Source of the DNA: Bacillus sp. FSL K6-3431
GTDB lineage: Bacteria > Bacillota > Bacilli > Bacillales > Bacillaceae_C
Assembly: GCF_038002605.1 (NCBI RefSeq)
Contig: NZ_JBBOCT010000001.1
Span: forward strand, 1,302,001-1,366,000
DNA: 64,000 bases
Direction of reading: 5' to 3'
Shown in pieces: positions 19,777 through 28,439 of this stretch (within the stretch, counting starts at the first letter, position 1; each line of letters begins with the position of its first letter). The position numbers were made by a program, and so were the translations under genes. The notes under the pieces were generated by a model that was given only the letters and a program-made list of their open reading frames with translations, was not told the DNA's origin and searched no databases.

Positions 19777-21603
19777 TTATATGGCTTCCATCACTTTAAA
19801 TTGTGCTTTTACAAGACGGAAATATTCACCTTTTCCATTCATTAGTTCCTCATGACTTCCTTCTTCGATGATATGTCCTCTTTCAAGAACAAAGATTTTG
19901 TCTGCATCCCTAATCGTAGATAGTCTATGAGCAATAATAATAGAAGTTCTACCTTTTAGCAAAGTTTTTAAAGCATATTGGATCTGAACTTCCGTTTCCG
20001 TATCAATGCTCGCTGTGGCTTCATCTAAAATAATAATTTTGGGATTTGCCAATAGTGCTCGAGCAAAAGACAATAGTTGTCGTTCACCAACAGATAATAT
20101 ATTTCCTCGTTCTTCTACCTCTGTCTCAAAACCATAAGGTAATTTTTCAATAAACTTATTAGCTCCTATCGCATTTGCAGCAGATATTACTTCGTCATCT
20201 GTCGCCGATGGTCTACCAAAACGAATATTTTCCATAATTGTACCCGAGAAGATAAAAGTTTCTTGGAGGACAACACTAATTTGATTGCGCACACTTCTCA
20301 ATGACACATCTCGCAAATCATGACCATCAATTTTTACTGCTCCCCCAGTTGGATCATAAAAACGCGTAATCAGATTGGCGATTGTTGATTTTCCTGATCC
20401 TGTATGTCCAACCAAAGCAACTGTCTGACCAGGATTCATTTCAAAAGATATCCCTTTAAGTGCCTTCCGTTTATCGTCATATGAAAATTCAACTTGATCA
20501 AAGTTTATTTTGCCGGCAATATCTTGTAAAGCAATTGCTTCTTTTTTCTCATGGACAATAGGTCTCTCATCTAAATACTCAAAAATACGTTCAGATGAAG
20601 CCATCCCCATTAGTAATTGATTATATACTTGGCCCAGTCTAGAAATAGGTTCCCAAAACATTCCTAGATAAAAGGCAAAAGATACAAATTCACCTAATGA
20701 AAGGCTATCTGCTTGAATTAAATTTGCACCATACCAAATGAGAACCGCAGAGCCGACCGCATTGGTCAATTCTACAAGTGGACGAAACATCGCACTTTTT
20801 TTCGAAGCGATTCTCCAAGCTTCATAGTTTTCGTGATTCACACCATCGAAAAATGCGATATTTTCTTCTTCCTGTGTATAACTTTGTGTGACTCTAATTC
20901 CTTGAATGCTTTCATTTAAATGGGAATTTAATTTAGATTGTTTTATTCTCATACTTTGCCATGCCCTACGAATACTTTTCCTTAATGTCGTAGAAATGAA
21001 AAACATCAATGGTAAAATAACTAGTACTGCTAAAGTCAGCTGTGGGCTTAAAGTAAATAGGATAAAAATAACTCCTATTAGCATAACAATATCCATGAAT
21101 ATATTAATTACACCATTCGTAAACAATTCCTGAAGAGAATTCGTATCATTCATAATTCGTACAAGAATTGATCCTGCTGAACGTTGGTCAAAGAAACGAT
21201 GTGATAAACTTTGGACATGTGTAAAAATATGTTTTCTTAAATCGTAAATGACCCCTTGCCCCAGTTCATAACTCCATTTTATCCGATAAATATTTGCGAT
21301 ATAGGAGAGGATAAATAAACCAGCAATAATGGCAACTATGATCATTAACATAGTAAAATCCTTTTTTTCATTAATTGCTTTATCCAATGCATAGACACCG
21401 ATTAATATTGGAATGATTAATCTCACAGCTGTTGAGATTAATACTGCAATAATCGAAGCTGGTAGGAGTCTTTTGGAATATGGTTTTAAATAGCCGATAA
21501 GGCGCGACATTTGTTTCCAGTTAAACGGCTTTTCAATAATTTGTTCAGTTGAATAACGGAAACGCTCCATCATTTGTGGATTCATTTTTTTCTGTTTTGT
21601 CAT
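19777..21603 (-). CDS. ABC exporter half-transporter, catalytic-site subunit
   Basis: 608 residues: six-span transmembrane domain (about 30-330) fused to a nucleotide-binding domain. Walker A is GHTGSGKST, Walker B ends ILDEATASID with the catalytic Glu intact, and the switch His is in IIAHRLS. Its signature reads LSVGERQLL, not LSGGQ. This pairs with the upstream subunit, which has the reverse defects, so the two form a heterodimer with one functional ATP site. Related to B. subtilis YfiC/YknV-type multidrug or lipid exporters; substrate unknown. Confidence 0.9.
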   Translation of the reverse strand: MTKQKKMNPQMMERFRYSTEQIIEKPFNWKQMSRLIGYLKPYSKRLLPASIIAVLISTAVRLIIPILIGVYALDKAINEKKDFTMLMIIVAIIAGLFILSYIANIYRIKWSYELGQGVIYDLRKHIFTHVQSLSHRFFDQRSAGSILVRIMNDTNSLQELFTNGVINIFMDIVMLIGVIFILFTLSPQLTLAVLVILPLMFFISTTLRKSIRRAWQSMRIKQSKLNSHLNESIQGIRVTQSYTQEEENIAFFDGVNHENYEAWRIASKKSAMFRPLVELTNAVGSAVLIWYGANLIQADSLSLGEFVSFAFYLGMFWEPISRLGQVYNQLLMGMASSERIFEYLDERPIVHEKKEAIALQDIAGKINFDQVEFSYDDKRKALKGISFEMNPGQTVALVGHTGSGKSTIANLITRFYDPTGGAVKIDGHDLRDVSLRSVRNQISVVLQETFIFSGTIMENIRFGRPSATDDEVISAANAIGANKFIEKLPYGFETEVEERGNILSVGERQLLSFARALLANPKIIILDEATASIDTETEVQIQYALKTLLKGRTSIIIAHRLSTIRDADKIFVLERGHIIEEGSHEELMNGKGEYFRLVKAQFKVMEAI

Positions 21604-21610
21604 TTACTCC

Positions 21611-23365
21611 TCACCCTCTCTGACCTTGTAGTATTGCCTCACGGTCTTGAAACTGGATATTAAAAATTCTCTCATATGGTCCTTTGTTTTGTAACAAATA
21701 GGAATGTGTACCTCTTTCAACCACTTTACCCTCTTCAAGCACTAAAATTTCATCTGCATGCTTTAGTGATGAAATACGATGCGCAATAATAAATGTCGTC
21801 CTTCCTTGCATAACATTTCGAAGTGCTTCTTGTATTTTAAATTCTGTTTCCATATCTACAGCACTCGTCGCATCATCTAAAATAAGAATACTAGGATCAA
21901 GGCAAATGGATCTAGCTATTGAAATCCTTTGTTTTTGCCCACCAGATAAGCCTAGTCCTCGCTCTCCTAAAACAGTATCATATCCATCTTCAAGTTCCAT
22001 AATGAATTCATGAGCATCAGCCCTTTTTGCAGAATCAATAATCTGCTCCATTGTTGCATCTGGCATTCCATATGCAATATTTGCCTTAATCGTAGATGAA
22101 AATAAAAAGCTCTCTTGATGAACAAACCCTATATTCCTTCTTAATGCTTTCAATGAATATTCTTTTACGTCTTTTCCGTCAATTAACACTTTACCTGAAG
22201 CAGGTTCATAAAATCGTGTAATCAATTGCGTTACACTGGTTTTTCCTGAACCAGTCGCTCCAATTAAACCAATTATTTTACCGGGTTCAGCTTTAAAACT
22301 AACATCTTTTAGCGCCTCATTATCATCACCCGCGTAGCGAAGCGTCACATGCTTAAATTCTATTTCTCCATTCAAACGTTGCGGAATAATAGCATTATCC
22401 ATATCAAAAATTTCCTCTTTCGCTTCCATGATCTCCAACAAACGCTCACCTGAAGCCTTAGATTGCGAAAACATATTGATCGTGAATCCTAAGTTCATAA
22501 TCGGAAATAAGATGTAACCTACTAAACTATAAAATGCTACGAGTTCTCCCGGTGTCAAAGAACCTTGGATTACTAAATATCCTCCGTATGATAATAGTGC
22601 TAACACACAAATATTTCCTAGCAACTCCATTAAAGGAAAATACTTAGCCCAAATATTTGATGTGAAAATCATTTGATCTTTATAGTCTGCATTCGAATGA
22701 TTAAATTTCCCAGTTTGGAAATCCTCTCTTGATAGCGATTTAACCGTATTTATTCCAGATAAATTTTCTTGGACATTCGTATTTAATTTTCCAAATGACT
22801 TACGGACGCCACGAAATGCAGGATGGACAGCTCTATCAAATTTATAAACAACAACAAATAAAAATGGTAAAGAAATCATCGTTGCAAATGTAAGTGGAAC
22901 AGAATAATAAAACATCATACTAAAACTAACAGTAAGCATTAAAATGAAGCGGAATAATTCTGAAAAACCAAATGATAAGAAAAATCTAAATGATTCTACA
23001 TCAGCAGTAAGACGTGACATTAAATCACCTGTTTTAGCATTATCATAGTATCTGAATGGTAAATATTGTAGTTTTTCATATAAGGCATTCCTCATACTAT
23101 AAACTGATTTAATACCAAACAAATCTCCAGTATACTGCTGAATAAACGTTGCCACCCCTTTAAAAATCATAATACCAATAAATCCAAAAGCCAGTATCGG
23201 AATCCAACCGAATTCACCTTTTAAAACCACTTCATCAATTGTAAGTTGTAAAATAACAGGATACACTACTGTAATCGCTGTCACAAACAACAAAAATACC
23301 ATGGATATGAAGAAGTGTTTTTTGTAAGGCCAATAATACTTTTTTAACTTTGAAAATGTTTCCAA
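21611..23365 (-). CDS. ABC exporter half-transporter, degenerate-site subunit
   Basis: 584 residues: six-span transmembrane domain (about 10-310) plus nucleotide-binding domain with Walker A GATGSGKT and canonical signature LSGGQKQRIS. Walker B ends LILDDATSAVD, with Asp replacing the catalytic Glu. Start is TTG with GGGGGG upstream. It ends 7 bases before the partner gene, whose RBS overlaps this stop codon. The layout is that of heterodimeric exporters such as BmrCD. Confidence 0.9.
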   Translation of the reverse strand: METFSKLKKYYWPYKKHFFISMVFLLFVTAITVVYPVILQLTIDEVVLKGEFGWIPILAFGFIGIMIFKGVATFIQQYTGDLFGIKSVYSMRNALYEKLQYLPFRYYDNAKTGDLMSRLTADVESFRFFLSFGFSELFRFILMLTVSFSMMFYYSVPLTFATMISLPFLFVVVYKFDRAVHPAFRGVRKSFGKLNTNVQENLSGINTVKSLSREDFQTGKFNHSNADYKDQMIFTSNIWAKYFPLMELLGNICVLALLSYGGYLVIQGSLTPGELVAFYSLVGYILFPIMNLGFTINMFSQSKASGERLLEIMEAKEEIFDMDNAIIPQRLNGEIEFKHVTLRYAGDDNEALKDVSFKAEPGKIIGLIGATGSGKTSVTQLITRFYEPASGKVLIDGKDVKEYSLKALRRNIGFVHQESFLFSSTIKANIAYGMPDATMEQIIDSAKRADAHEFIMELEDGYDTVLGERGLGLSGGQKQRISIARSICLDPSILILDDATSAVDMETEFKIQEALRNVMQGRTTFIIAHRISSLKHADEILVLEEGKVVERGTHSYLLQNKGPYERIFNIQFQDREAILQGQRG

Positions 23366-23476
23366 GCCTTTTCCCCCCTATCGACCAATTGTCGTATTTA
23401 TTAATATATCGACTTCCGAAATACATTTCCAGTATTAGTTCTTATTTTTGCAAATTTATTTTTAAAAACAATCAAT

Positions 23477-23512
23477 ACAAAAAAAGACACCCTGAAATTA
23501 TATGGGTGTCTT
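23477..23512 (-). terminator. Terminator downstream of ykuV
   Basis: Stem AAGACACCC / GGGTGTCTT with a T-run on the minus strand, about 105 bases after the ykuV stop. It also shields the divergent ABC promoter region to its left. Confidence 0.75.
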
Positions 23513-23617
23513 CTTCATATTATGAATGATTGGTAAAATTAATAATAAAGATCAAAGCCTTATTGTTATAAGAATTACTTTTCAGCATTTATTTCTAATA
23601 ATTATTTACAGTTATAT

Positions 23618-24070
23618 TTATGCTTTTTCAGATTCACCTAACACACGATTAACTCTTTTTTCCAGCATTTTCATACCGCCACCGCCAGCTTGAAAATGAC
23701 GCAATTTACCTTCTTTATCGAAAACATAGTAAGCAGGTACATATTGATTTTCTAACGCATCAGCAAATTTCAATTCATTGTCTACAAAGATTGGTTGGTC
23801 AATATTATGTTCAGCTGCAACTTGTTTAATTTCTTCTAAATCAAGATCTTTTTCTGACCGAGGCATATGAACTGCTACTACATTCAATTTACCTTGATAT
23901 TCATCCCGGAATTGGTTTACTTGTGGCATCGCTTCTTTACAAAGATGACAGCTAATAGACCAAAAGTGAAATAATGTTGGTTTTTCTCCTACTAGTTCTT
24001 CTTTTGTTACTTGCCCGTTAAGCCATTCTGTAGCTCCTACAAGCTCAGGCATCGGTTCACGAAGTTTCAT
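23618..24070 (-). CDS. ykuV: Thiol-disulfide oxidoreductase YkuV
   Basis: 150-residue thioredoxin-fold protein of the TlpA/ResA type without a signal peptide, so cytosolic. The redox motif is SCHLC (Cys41/Cys44), with the cis-Pro region at QYVPAYYVF. Nearly every block (HFWSISCHLCKEAMPQVN, VAVHMPRSE) matches B. subtilis YkuV. The neighbour ykuU encodes a 2-Cys peroxiredoxin, so YkuV is a plausible reductant for it. Neighbours are separated by a 200-base spacer with a strong hairpin. Confidence 0.95.
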   Translation of the reverse strand: MKLREPMPELVGATEWLNGQVTKEELVGEKPTLFHFWSISCHLCKEAMPQVNQFRDEYQGKLNVVAVHMPRSEKDLDLEEIKQVAAEHNIDQPIFVDNELKFADALENQYVPAYYVFDKEGKLRHFQAGGGGMKMLEKRVNRVLGESEKA

Positions 24071-24096
24071 AATTGTATCCTCCCTTTATTAAATAA

Positions 24097-24121
24097 GGAC
24101 AGGCATAATAGATGCCTGTCC
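24097..24121. terminator. Strong hairpin between ykuU and ykuV
   Basis: Perfect 10-bp stem GGACAGGCAT / ATGCCTGTCC with loop AATAG. On the minus strand it is followed by TTATTTAAT, a poor T-run, so it may be a partial terminator or an mRNA processing/stability element just ahead of the ykuV RBS. Confidence 0.55.
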
Positions 24122-24270
24122 CATTTAGGTGGTAGCACGAGTCATACAGGCGTTGCCATGCGACGCGGCATTGTCGTATTCTTTAGATGTTCAAATAGTT
24201 ACCAAATGATAGACTACGAATTTCTTCGTTGGCTATTAGGTTTCCTTTACTAATGAATTTGAACACGCAA

Positions 24271-24813
24271 TTATAGTGTTTCTTGACCAGGTCTCCAGTT
24301 TGCGGGGCAAAGTCCACCTGTTTGTAATGCTTGAAGTACACGAAGTGTTTCATCTACGTCGCGACCAATATTGTTATGGTTAACAACTGAATACATCATT
24401 TCGCCTTCCGGGTTGATGATAAATAATCCACGAAGAGCAATTCCTTCTTCTTCAATCAAAACACCGTAGTCACGAGCAACTGCATGGTTCGTATCAGCTG
24501 CTAGCGGATAGTTTAAATCGCCAAGACCGTTATCTTTACGATCTGTGTTAATCCAAGCTAAATGAGTGTGGATTGTGTCTGTAGAAGCACCAATTACTTC
24601 TGCATCTAAATCTTCAAATTCATCATATCTGTCTGACATTGCAGTAATCTCTGTTGGACATACAAAAGTGAAATCCATCGGGTAGAAGAAAAGCACTGTC
24701 CATTTATCGTTTTTCATGTTTTCTTCAAGACTTACTTTACCAAATTCTTTATTAGCCATTACAGCTTCCATTTCAAAGCGTGGGGCCTGTTTTCCTACCA
24801 TACGTTCTGCCAT
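24271..24813 (-). CDS. ykuU: 2-Cys peroxiredoxin YkuU
   Basis: 180-residue AhpC/Prx1-type peroxidase. Peroxidatic Cys52 lies in MDFTFVCPTE and resolving Cys169 in GGLCPANW. The start at 24813 has GGAGGGA; a longer in-frame start at 24897 would add 28 residues with no RBS. It reduces hydroperoxides, probably with YkuV or thioredoxin. A near-consensus promoter lies about 85 bases upstream. Confidence 0.95.
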   Translation of the reverse strand: MAERMVGKQAPRFEMEAVMANKEFGKVSLEENMKNDKWTVLFFYPMDFTFVCPTEITAMSDRYDEFEDLDAEVIGASTDTIHTHLAWINTDRKDNGLGDLNYPLAADTNHAVARDYGVLIEEEGIALRGLFIINPEGEMMYSVVNHNNIGRDVDETLRVLQALQTGGLCPANWRPGQETL

Positions 24814-24895
24814 AAAAAATCCCTCCGTAAAATAATATACATTAAATGAGAAAGCACGATATGTATTATCAATAAATAAATCATTAACAACTAAC

Positions 24896-24924
24896 ATTGT
24901 ACATAATACGACATTCTATGTCAA
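24896..24924 (-). promoter_or_regulatory. Sigma-A promoter of ykuU
   Basis: On the minus strand TTGACA (24919-24924), 17 bases, TACAAT (24896-24901). Thirteen bases upstream of the -35 is a 16-bp perfect palindrome, ATTAATTTAAATTAAT (24937-24952), possibly an operator. The rest of the 25.0 kb spacer up to ccpC shows nothing I can name. Confidence 0.75.
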
Positions 24925-25120
24925 ACCTTATTTATAATTAATTTAAATTAATAGTAAGTATCGCTGAAAAGTCACCTTCATTATTATCGCCGAAAATAAT
25001 ATTTCCATACATGTTGAAATTACTTACTTTGCATCTATTTAATTTTACCATTTCGACTCATTATAGTGAAATATTTTGCATAAAGCTTAAATTAAATGTA
25101 AGGCCGATTCACTTTTCCAT

Positions 25121-25993
25121 CTAAATATCTGCATACTCTTGGACGATTTCTAAAAATGCTTTTACTTGCGGAAGTTCAAATGCTGAATCATATCCTAACA
25201 TCCAAGTATCACGGCTAATTGGTTGGTCACGTTCATCCATTAATGGAATCTTAAATACATCTTTTTCAGCACCATTAATAGTAATCGCTGGTAATATTGC
25301 ATAACCGATTCCGTTATATGCCATCTGCTTGCATGTTTCAATTTGATCGACGACAATTGTTCGCTTCGGTACTGTTTGAAATTGTCTATGCCACCAATTT
25401 TGAATCTCCTGATAATAATTAGAATCGCTTTTAAACTGAATAAAGGGACGATCTGTTTCCAGTACTTCCTCCATATTCCTAATTTCACGATCTACTAGAT
25501 ACAAACTATCTTCAAATAAATGAAATTTTGATCCCTTCCACTCCGTAGCACCTCTTATTATGCCAATATGTACTTGTCCTTCGTAGAGACTTTTCAAAAT
25601 TTCACTACTCCAGCCCGTAATAAGAGAAATTTTGGCATGCGGATACGTATGAACGAATTGTTTCAATACTTTGGGTAGCCAGTTTTGCCCTACAATAGAT
25701 GCACAAGCAATTTTTAAAGTACCATGAATCTGTGGCCCTAGCTTTTGAATTTGTTCATGTACCCTTTCCTGCTTGCTTAACATTTCATTCGCAAATGAAA
25801 TAATCATTTCTCCAGCAGGTGTAAGAAGAAGACCTTTTTGCGTTCTAATAAATAATTTTTGCTCCCACTGTTTTTCAATGTTTTGAAGCCTTTGGGAAAG
25901 TGCGGGTTGAGATACAAAAAGTCTTTCTGCTGCTTTTCGCATATTAGATTCTTCAGCAAGCGCAACAAGCAACTTGAAATCGGATAATGACAT
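25121..25993 (-). CDS. ccpC: LysR-family regulator CcpC
   Basis: 290 residues. An N-terminal winged helix-turn-helix (NMRKAAERLFVSQPALSQRL) is followed by a periplasmic-binding-protein-like effector domain from about residue 90. Start at 25993 has GGAAGGGGAA. Blocks such as WLPKVLKQFV and GWSSEILKSLYEG match B. subtilis CcpC (YkuM), the citrate-responsive repressor of aconitase and citrate synthase genes. The neighbourhood (darB, ykuJ, fadH) supports orthology. Confidence 0.92.
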   Translation of the reverse strand: MSLSDFKLLVALAEESNMRKAAERLFVSQPALSQRLQNIEKQWEQKLFIRTQKGLLLTPAGEMIISFANEMLSKQERVHEQIQKLGPQIHGTLKIACASIVGQNWLPKVLKQFVHTYPHAKISLITGWSSEILKSLYEGQVHIGIIRGATEWKGSKFHLFEDSLYLVDREIRNMEEVLETDRPFIQFKSDSNYYQEIQNWWHRQFQTVPKRTIVVDQIETCKQMAYNGIGYAILPAITINGAEKDVFKIPLMDERDQPISRDTWMLGYDSAFELPQVKAFLEIVQEYADI

Positions 25994-26080
25994 GTTTCCA
26001 TTCCCCTTCCAATTAAGAAAAGCACTGGAGCTCGAAAAAACTTTTTTGAACATCATACACTGAACAAGAAAATGCTAGTT

Positions 26081-26117
26081 AAAAAACATCGGCTCCCACA
26101 ATTGGAAGCCGCTTTTT
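26081..26117 (-). terminator. Terminator of darB
   Basis: Stem CGGCTTCC / GGGAGCCG (minus strand) with a T-run (A-run at 26081-26086 on plus). It begins directly after the darB stop and separates it from ccpC. Confidence 0.85.
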
Positions 26118-26118
26118 A

Positions 26119-26562
26119 TTATTCGTTATTCTTATGAATATAACTTCTAAGCTCTTTTAATAATGCGCTTCTTGTAAAAATCCCTTCAAAATAGCCCTCT
26201 TTATCAACGACACACAAAAAAGAATGATCGATTAGTAAATCGAGCGCTTTTTCAAAGCGATCAGTAAATAATAAACGTGGAAAGTTGACAGCCATAGCGT
26301 CTTCTACTTTTTTTTCACCTAACTTTTCAAATTCAATCCGTTCCAATCCAAAAATGGATTCTGTAATCATCGAAGAACTAATTAAACCATGGATTTGAAA
26401 ACGAGCATCGAGGACAGGCACAGCTGAATAACCACTTTTTGTTAATACAAGTAAAGCATGTTCTAAGCTATTACCAAGTTGAACATGAGCAACTTTTTCC
26501 GAAGAAATGACGTAATCGCTGATTTTAGGGTTCATGAATTCATTACTTTGCAAGGAAATCAT
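26119..26562 (-). CDS. darB: c-di-AMP-binding CBS-domain protein DarB/CbpB
   Basis: 147 residues made of two CBS motifs with no other domain. The sequence (MISLQSNEFM..., KVAHVQLGNSLEHALLVLTK) matches B. subtilis YkuL, renamed DarB. Apo-DarB activates the stringent-response enzyme Rel and pyruvate carboxylase; c-di-AMP binding blocks this. GAGGGAG lies upstream of the ATG. The c-di-AMP-controlled potassium system KtrCD is encoded in the same window. Confidence 0.93.
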   Translation of the reverse strand: MISLQSNEFMNPKISDYVISSEKVAHVQLGNSLEHALLVLTKSGYSAVPVLDARFQIHGLISSSMITESIFGLERIEFEKLGEKKVEDAMAVNFPRLLFTDRFEKALDLLIDHSFLCVVDKEGYFEGIFTRSALLKELRSYIHKNNE

Positions 26563-26684
26563 CGGTAAACTCCCTCATCTCTTTATAATCGTTCCTCTTC
26601 ATATTACCACAATTTAGAAAAGAAATAATCATTCTTAAATCATTTGCCATAAAAATTCAATCTTAAAACAAGTGGTTATAACAT

Positions 26685-26939
26685 CTATTTAGCGTTTTTT
26701 TCCTCTTGAATAATATCGAAAATTTCTATTGCTGCTATATCTATGTCATCGAACTGATATTTCTGCTTATTACTATCTTTATCGTACTCTTCTACTTCAT
26801 AAGTATTAGATGGTGCGAAATATTTTACCTGACATAATACCCTACCATTTACCTCGAAAAACCTTTGTGGAACATCCTCCTGCTCTACTGCATTTTGCAT
26901 TGTTTGTAATCGTTGAATAATACTTATTAACTGTGACAT
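26685..26939 (-). CDS. ykuJ: YkuJ family protein
   Basis: 84 residues from ATG 26939 (GAAAGGGGTTT upstream); a longer frame to 26972 lacks an RBS. It begins MSQLISIIQRLQTMQN and contains RFFEVNG and DDIDIAAIEIFDI, matching B. subtilis YkuJ, a small alpha/beta protein of unknown function. It lies about 120 bases before darB. Confidence 0.9.
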   Translation of the reverse strand: MSQLISIIQRLQTMQNAVEQEDVPQRFFEVNGRVLCQVKYFAPSNTYEVEEYDKDSNKQKYQFDDIDIAAIEIFDIIQEEKNAK

Positions 26940-27012
26940 TCTTAAACCCCTTTCTTTTGAAAGACAAAACAATTATAAAAGAACTTACGGGTACAAAGCA
27001 AATTTCACCATT

Positions 27013-27047
27013 AAAAAAGCTATCTATTTTTTAAAAGATAGCTTTTT
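27013..27047. terminator. Terminator after fadH
   Basis: Stem GCTATCT / AGATAGC with A/T runs on both sides, lying about 80 bases past the fadH stop and before ykuJ. Confidence 0.8.
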
Positions 27048-27121
27048 CATTCACAAATAATATATATATTTGGTTATAAGTCAGAAATTGATGTTTTTTT
27101 GTGGAATTATCTTTTAGTACT

Positions 27122-27886
27122 TTAAAATGGATATTGATTCAAGTTTTGACCACCATCTAATGTAATACATTCACCATTCATATAAGCCGCTTTTTCACTA
27201 AACATAAAATGGGCTAACTCAGCAATTTCTTCAGGCTCACCAAGACGGCCTAATGGAATACTTTTTAGTGTCCGACTAGCAGCCTCTTCTGATTCCCAAA
27301 GCTTTTCAGAACCGCCAGTACGATTAATTGGCCCCGGTGCAATAGCATTAATACGAATGCCATACTTTCTGCCCCATTCTACAGCAAGCGTCCTAGTTAA
27401 TGAGAGTACACCAGCTTTAGCTGCAGCTGAATGAACCACCCCAGGTCCAGCATTCCAAGCGTATGTGGCAATCATATTGATGATGCATCCTTTCATTTTA
27501 TTCTCAATCCAATAATTTCCCAACTCGCTACTACAATAAAATGTGCCGTTAAGTACAATATTTATCACTGAATTCCAACCATTTATAGATAATTTTTCAG
27601 CAGGCACGATAAAGTTTCCGGCCGCATTATTTACTAAGTAGTCAACAGAACCATAATAATCCAATGTTTGTTTTAACATTCTTTGTACATCTTCCGGTTT
27701 TCGTACATCCATCTTAACAAGCCCTATACAGTCGTTTTCTGCCCCTATCTCCTGCTTCGCCTCCTGTAAGCGCTGCTCATTTCTACCTGTAATGACCACA
27801 TTCATACCTGAATTTACAAATTTTTTCGCCATATACAATCCCATACCACTAGAACCACCAGTGATTATTACCGTTTTGCCTTCCAT
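27122..27886 (-). CDS. fadH: 2,4-dienoyl-CoA reductase (SDR family)
   Basis: 254 residues from ATG 27886, preceded by AGGAGGAGAG. SDR glycine motif TGGSSGMG is near residues 9-16, with NNAAG after it; the catalytic region reads TYAWNAGPGVVHSAAAKAG, the modified active site typical of peroxisomal/bacterial dienoyl-CoA reductases. It reduces 2,4-dienoyl-CoA with NADPH in beta-oxidation of unsaturated fatty acids. Equivalent to B. subtilis FadH (YkuF). A FadR-type operator lies over the transcription start. Confidence 0.92.
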   Translation of the reverse strand: MEGKTVIITGGSSGMGLYMAKKFVNSGMNVVITGRNEQRLQEAKQEIGAENDCIGLVKMDVRKPEDVQRMLKQTLDYYGSVDYLVNNAAGNFIVPAEKLSINGWNSVINIVLNGTFYCSSELGNYWIENKMKGCIINMIATYAWNAGPGVVHSAAAKAGVLSLTRTLAVEWGRKYGIRINAIAPGPINRTGGSEKLWESEEAASRTLKSIPLGRLGEPEEIAELAHFMFSEKAAYMNGECITLDGGQNLNQYPF

Positions 27887-27909
27887 TAGCTCTCCTCCTA
27901 TAATCTTAG

Positions 27910-27927
27910 TGAATGACCAATCATTCA
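27910..27927. promoter_or_regulatory. FadR operator of fadH
   Basis: TGAATGACCAATCATTCA, an 18-base inverted repeat with 7-base perfect arms, closely follows the Bacillus FadR consensus (TGAATGA-N4-TCATTCA). It lies just downstream of a TATAAT -10 (27934-27939 on the minus strand), where repressor binding would block initiation. Long-chain acyl-CoA should relieve repression. Confidence 0.88.
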
Positions 27928-27933
27928 TACAGG

Positions 27934-27968
27934 ATTATACTTAATAAATGGGGGTCATTTCCCCCATT
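27934..27968 (-). promoter_or_regulatory. fadH promoter with GC-rich palindrome
   Basis: The -10 TATAAT (27934-27939) has no good -35. Its place is taken by an inverted repeat AATGGGGG (27947-27954) / CCCCCATT (27961-27968), a striking GC block in AT-rich DNA. It may bind a second regulator or form an RNA hairpin in antisense transcripts. Confidence 0.5.
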
Positions 27969-28038
27969 ATGATTCCTTTATCTATGAAGTAAAAGTTCTT
28001 AGGTCCTTAGGAAGATAGAAATAATGATAACTATATAT

Positions 28039-28257
28039 TTACTCTTCTTTCATATTCAATAATGATTCATTTAGAGAAGTTAATGAACGAACAATCGTCT
28101 TTTTACGATTATATCCTTTCACATTAACAGATATATCATCTAAAGTCGCAAACACTTGACCCCACGCTCCAAAGGTTTTAAATCCATACACATACACCTT
28201 AACCATGCCAAACTTGGAAGGAAGATAGATGATTTCTAAATTATAATTCCCTTGCAT
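28039..28257 (-). CDS. Small hypothetical protein, 72 aa
   Basis: 72 residues with a good RBS (AAAGGAGATG) before the ATG. No signal peptide or membrane span; pattern is mixed alpha/beta (LEIIYLPS, VKVYVYGFKTFG) with a polar C-terminus. I do not recognise the family. It is upstream of fadH in the same direction. Codon pattern and RBS support a real gene. Confidence 0.65.
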   Translation of the reverse strand: MQGNYNLEIIYLPSKFGMVKVYVYGFKTFGAWGQVFATLDDISVNVKGYNRKKTIVRSLTSLNESLLNMKEE

Positions 28258-28335
28258 CGCTACATCTCCTTTTTGTAAAAATCCATCCGGTATGAAAAAT
28301 TACTATCATAAAAAAGTTTAATCGCGAAGGCTTAA

Positions 28336-28367
28336 TTGACTGTATTTTCTTCTGAGTTATATATAGT
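28336..28367 (+). promoter_or_regulatory. Candidate promoter leading into the folded gene-free segment
   Basis: TTGACT (28336-28341) followed 16-20 bases later by overlapping TATATA/TATAGT (28358-28367). Transcription would start near 28372 and run plus-strand into the structured segment at 28440-28800. Inference from motif match only. Confidence 0.45.
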
Positions 28368-28439
28368 AAATATACACTGCTAACAACTGTTTTACAAGAA
28401 CTGTAACTACGGAGATAAATAACAACTTTTATCTGTTTA

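Noticed and set aside
24120..24190. Functional T-box leader
   Set aside because: Only the short antiterminator-like phrase is seen; no stem I and no plus-strand gene downstream.
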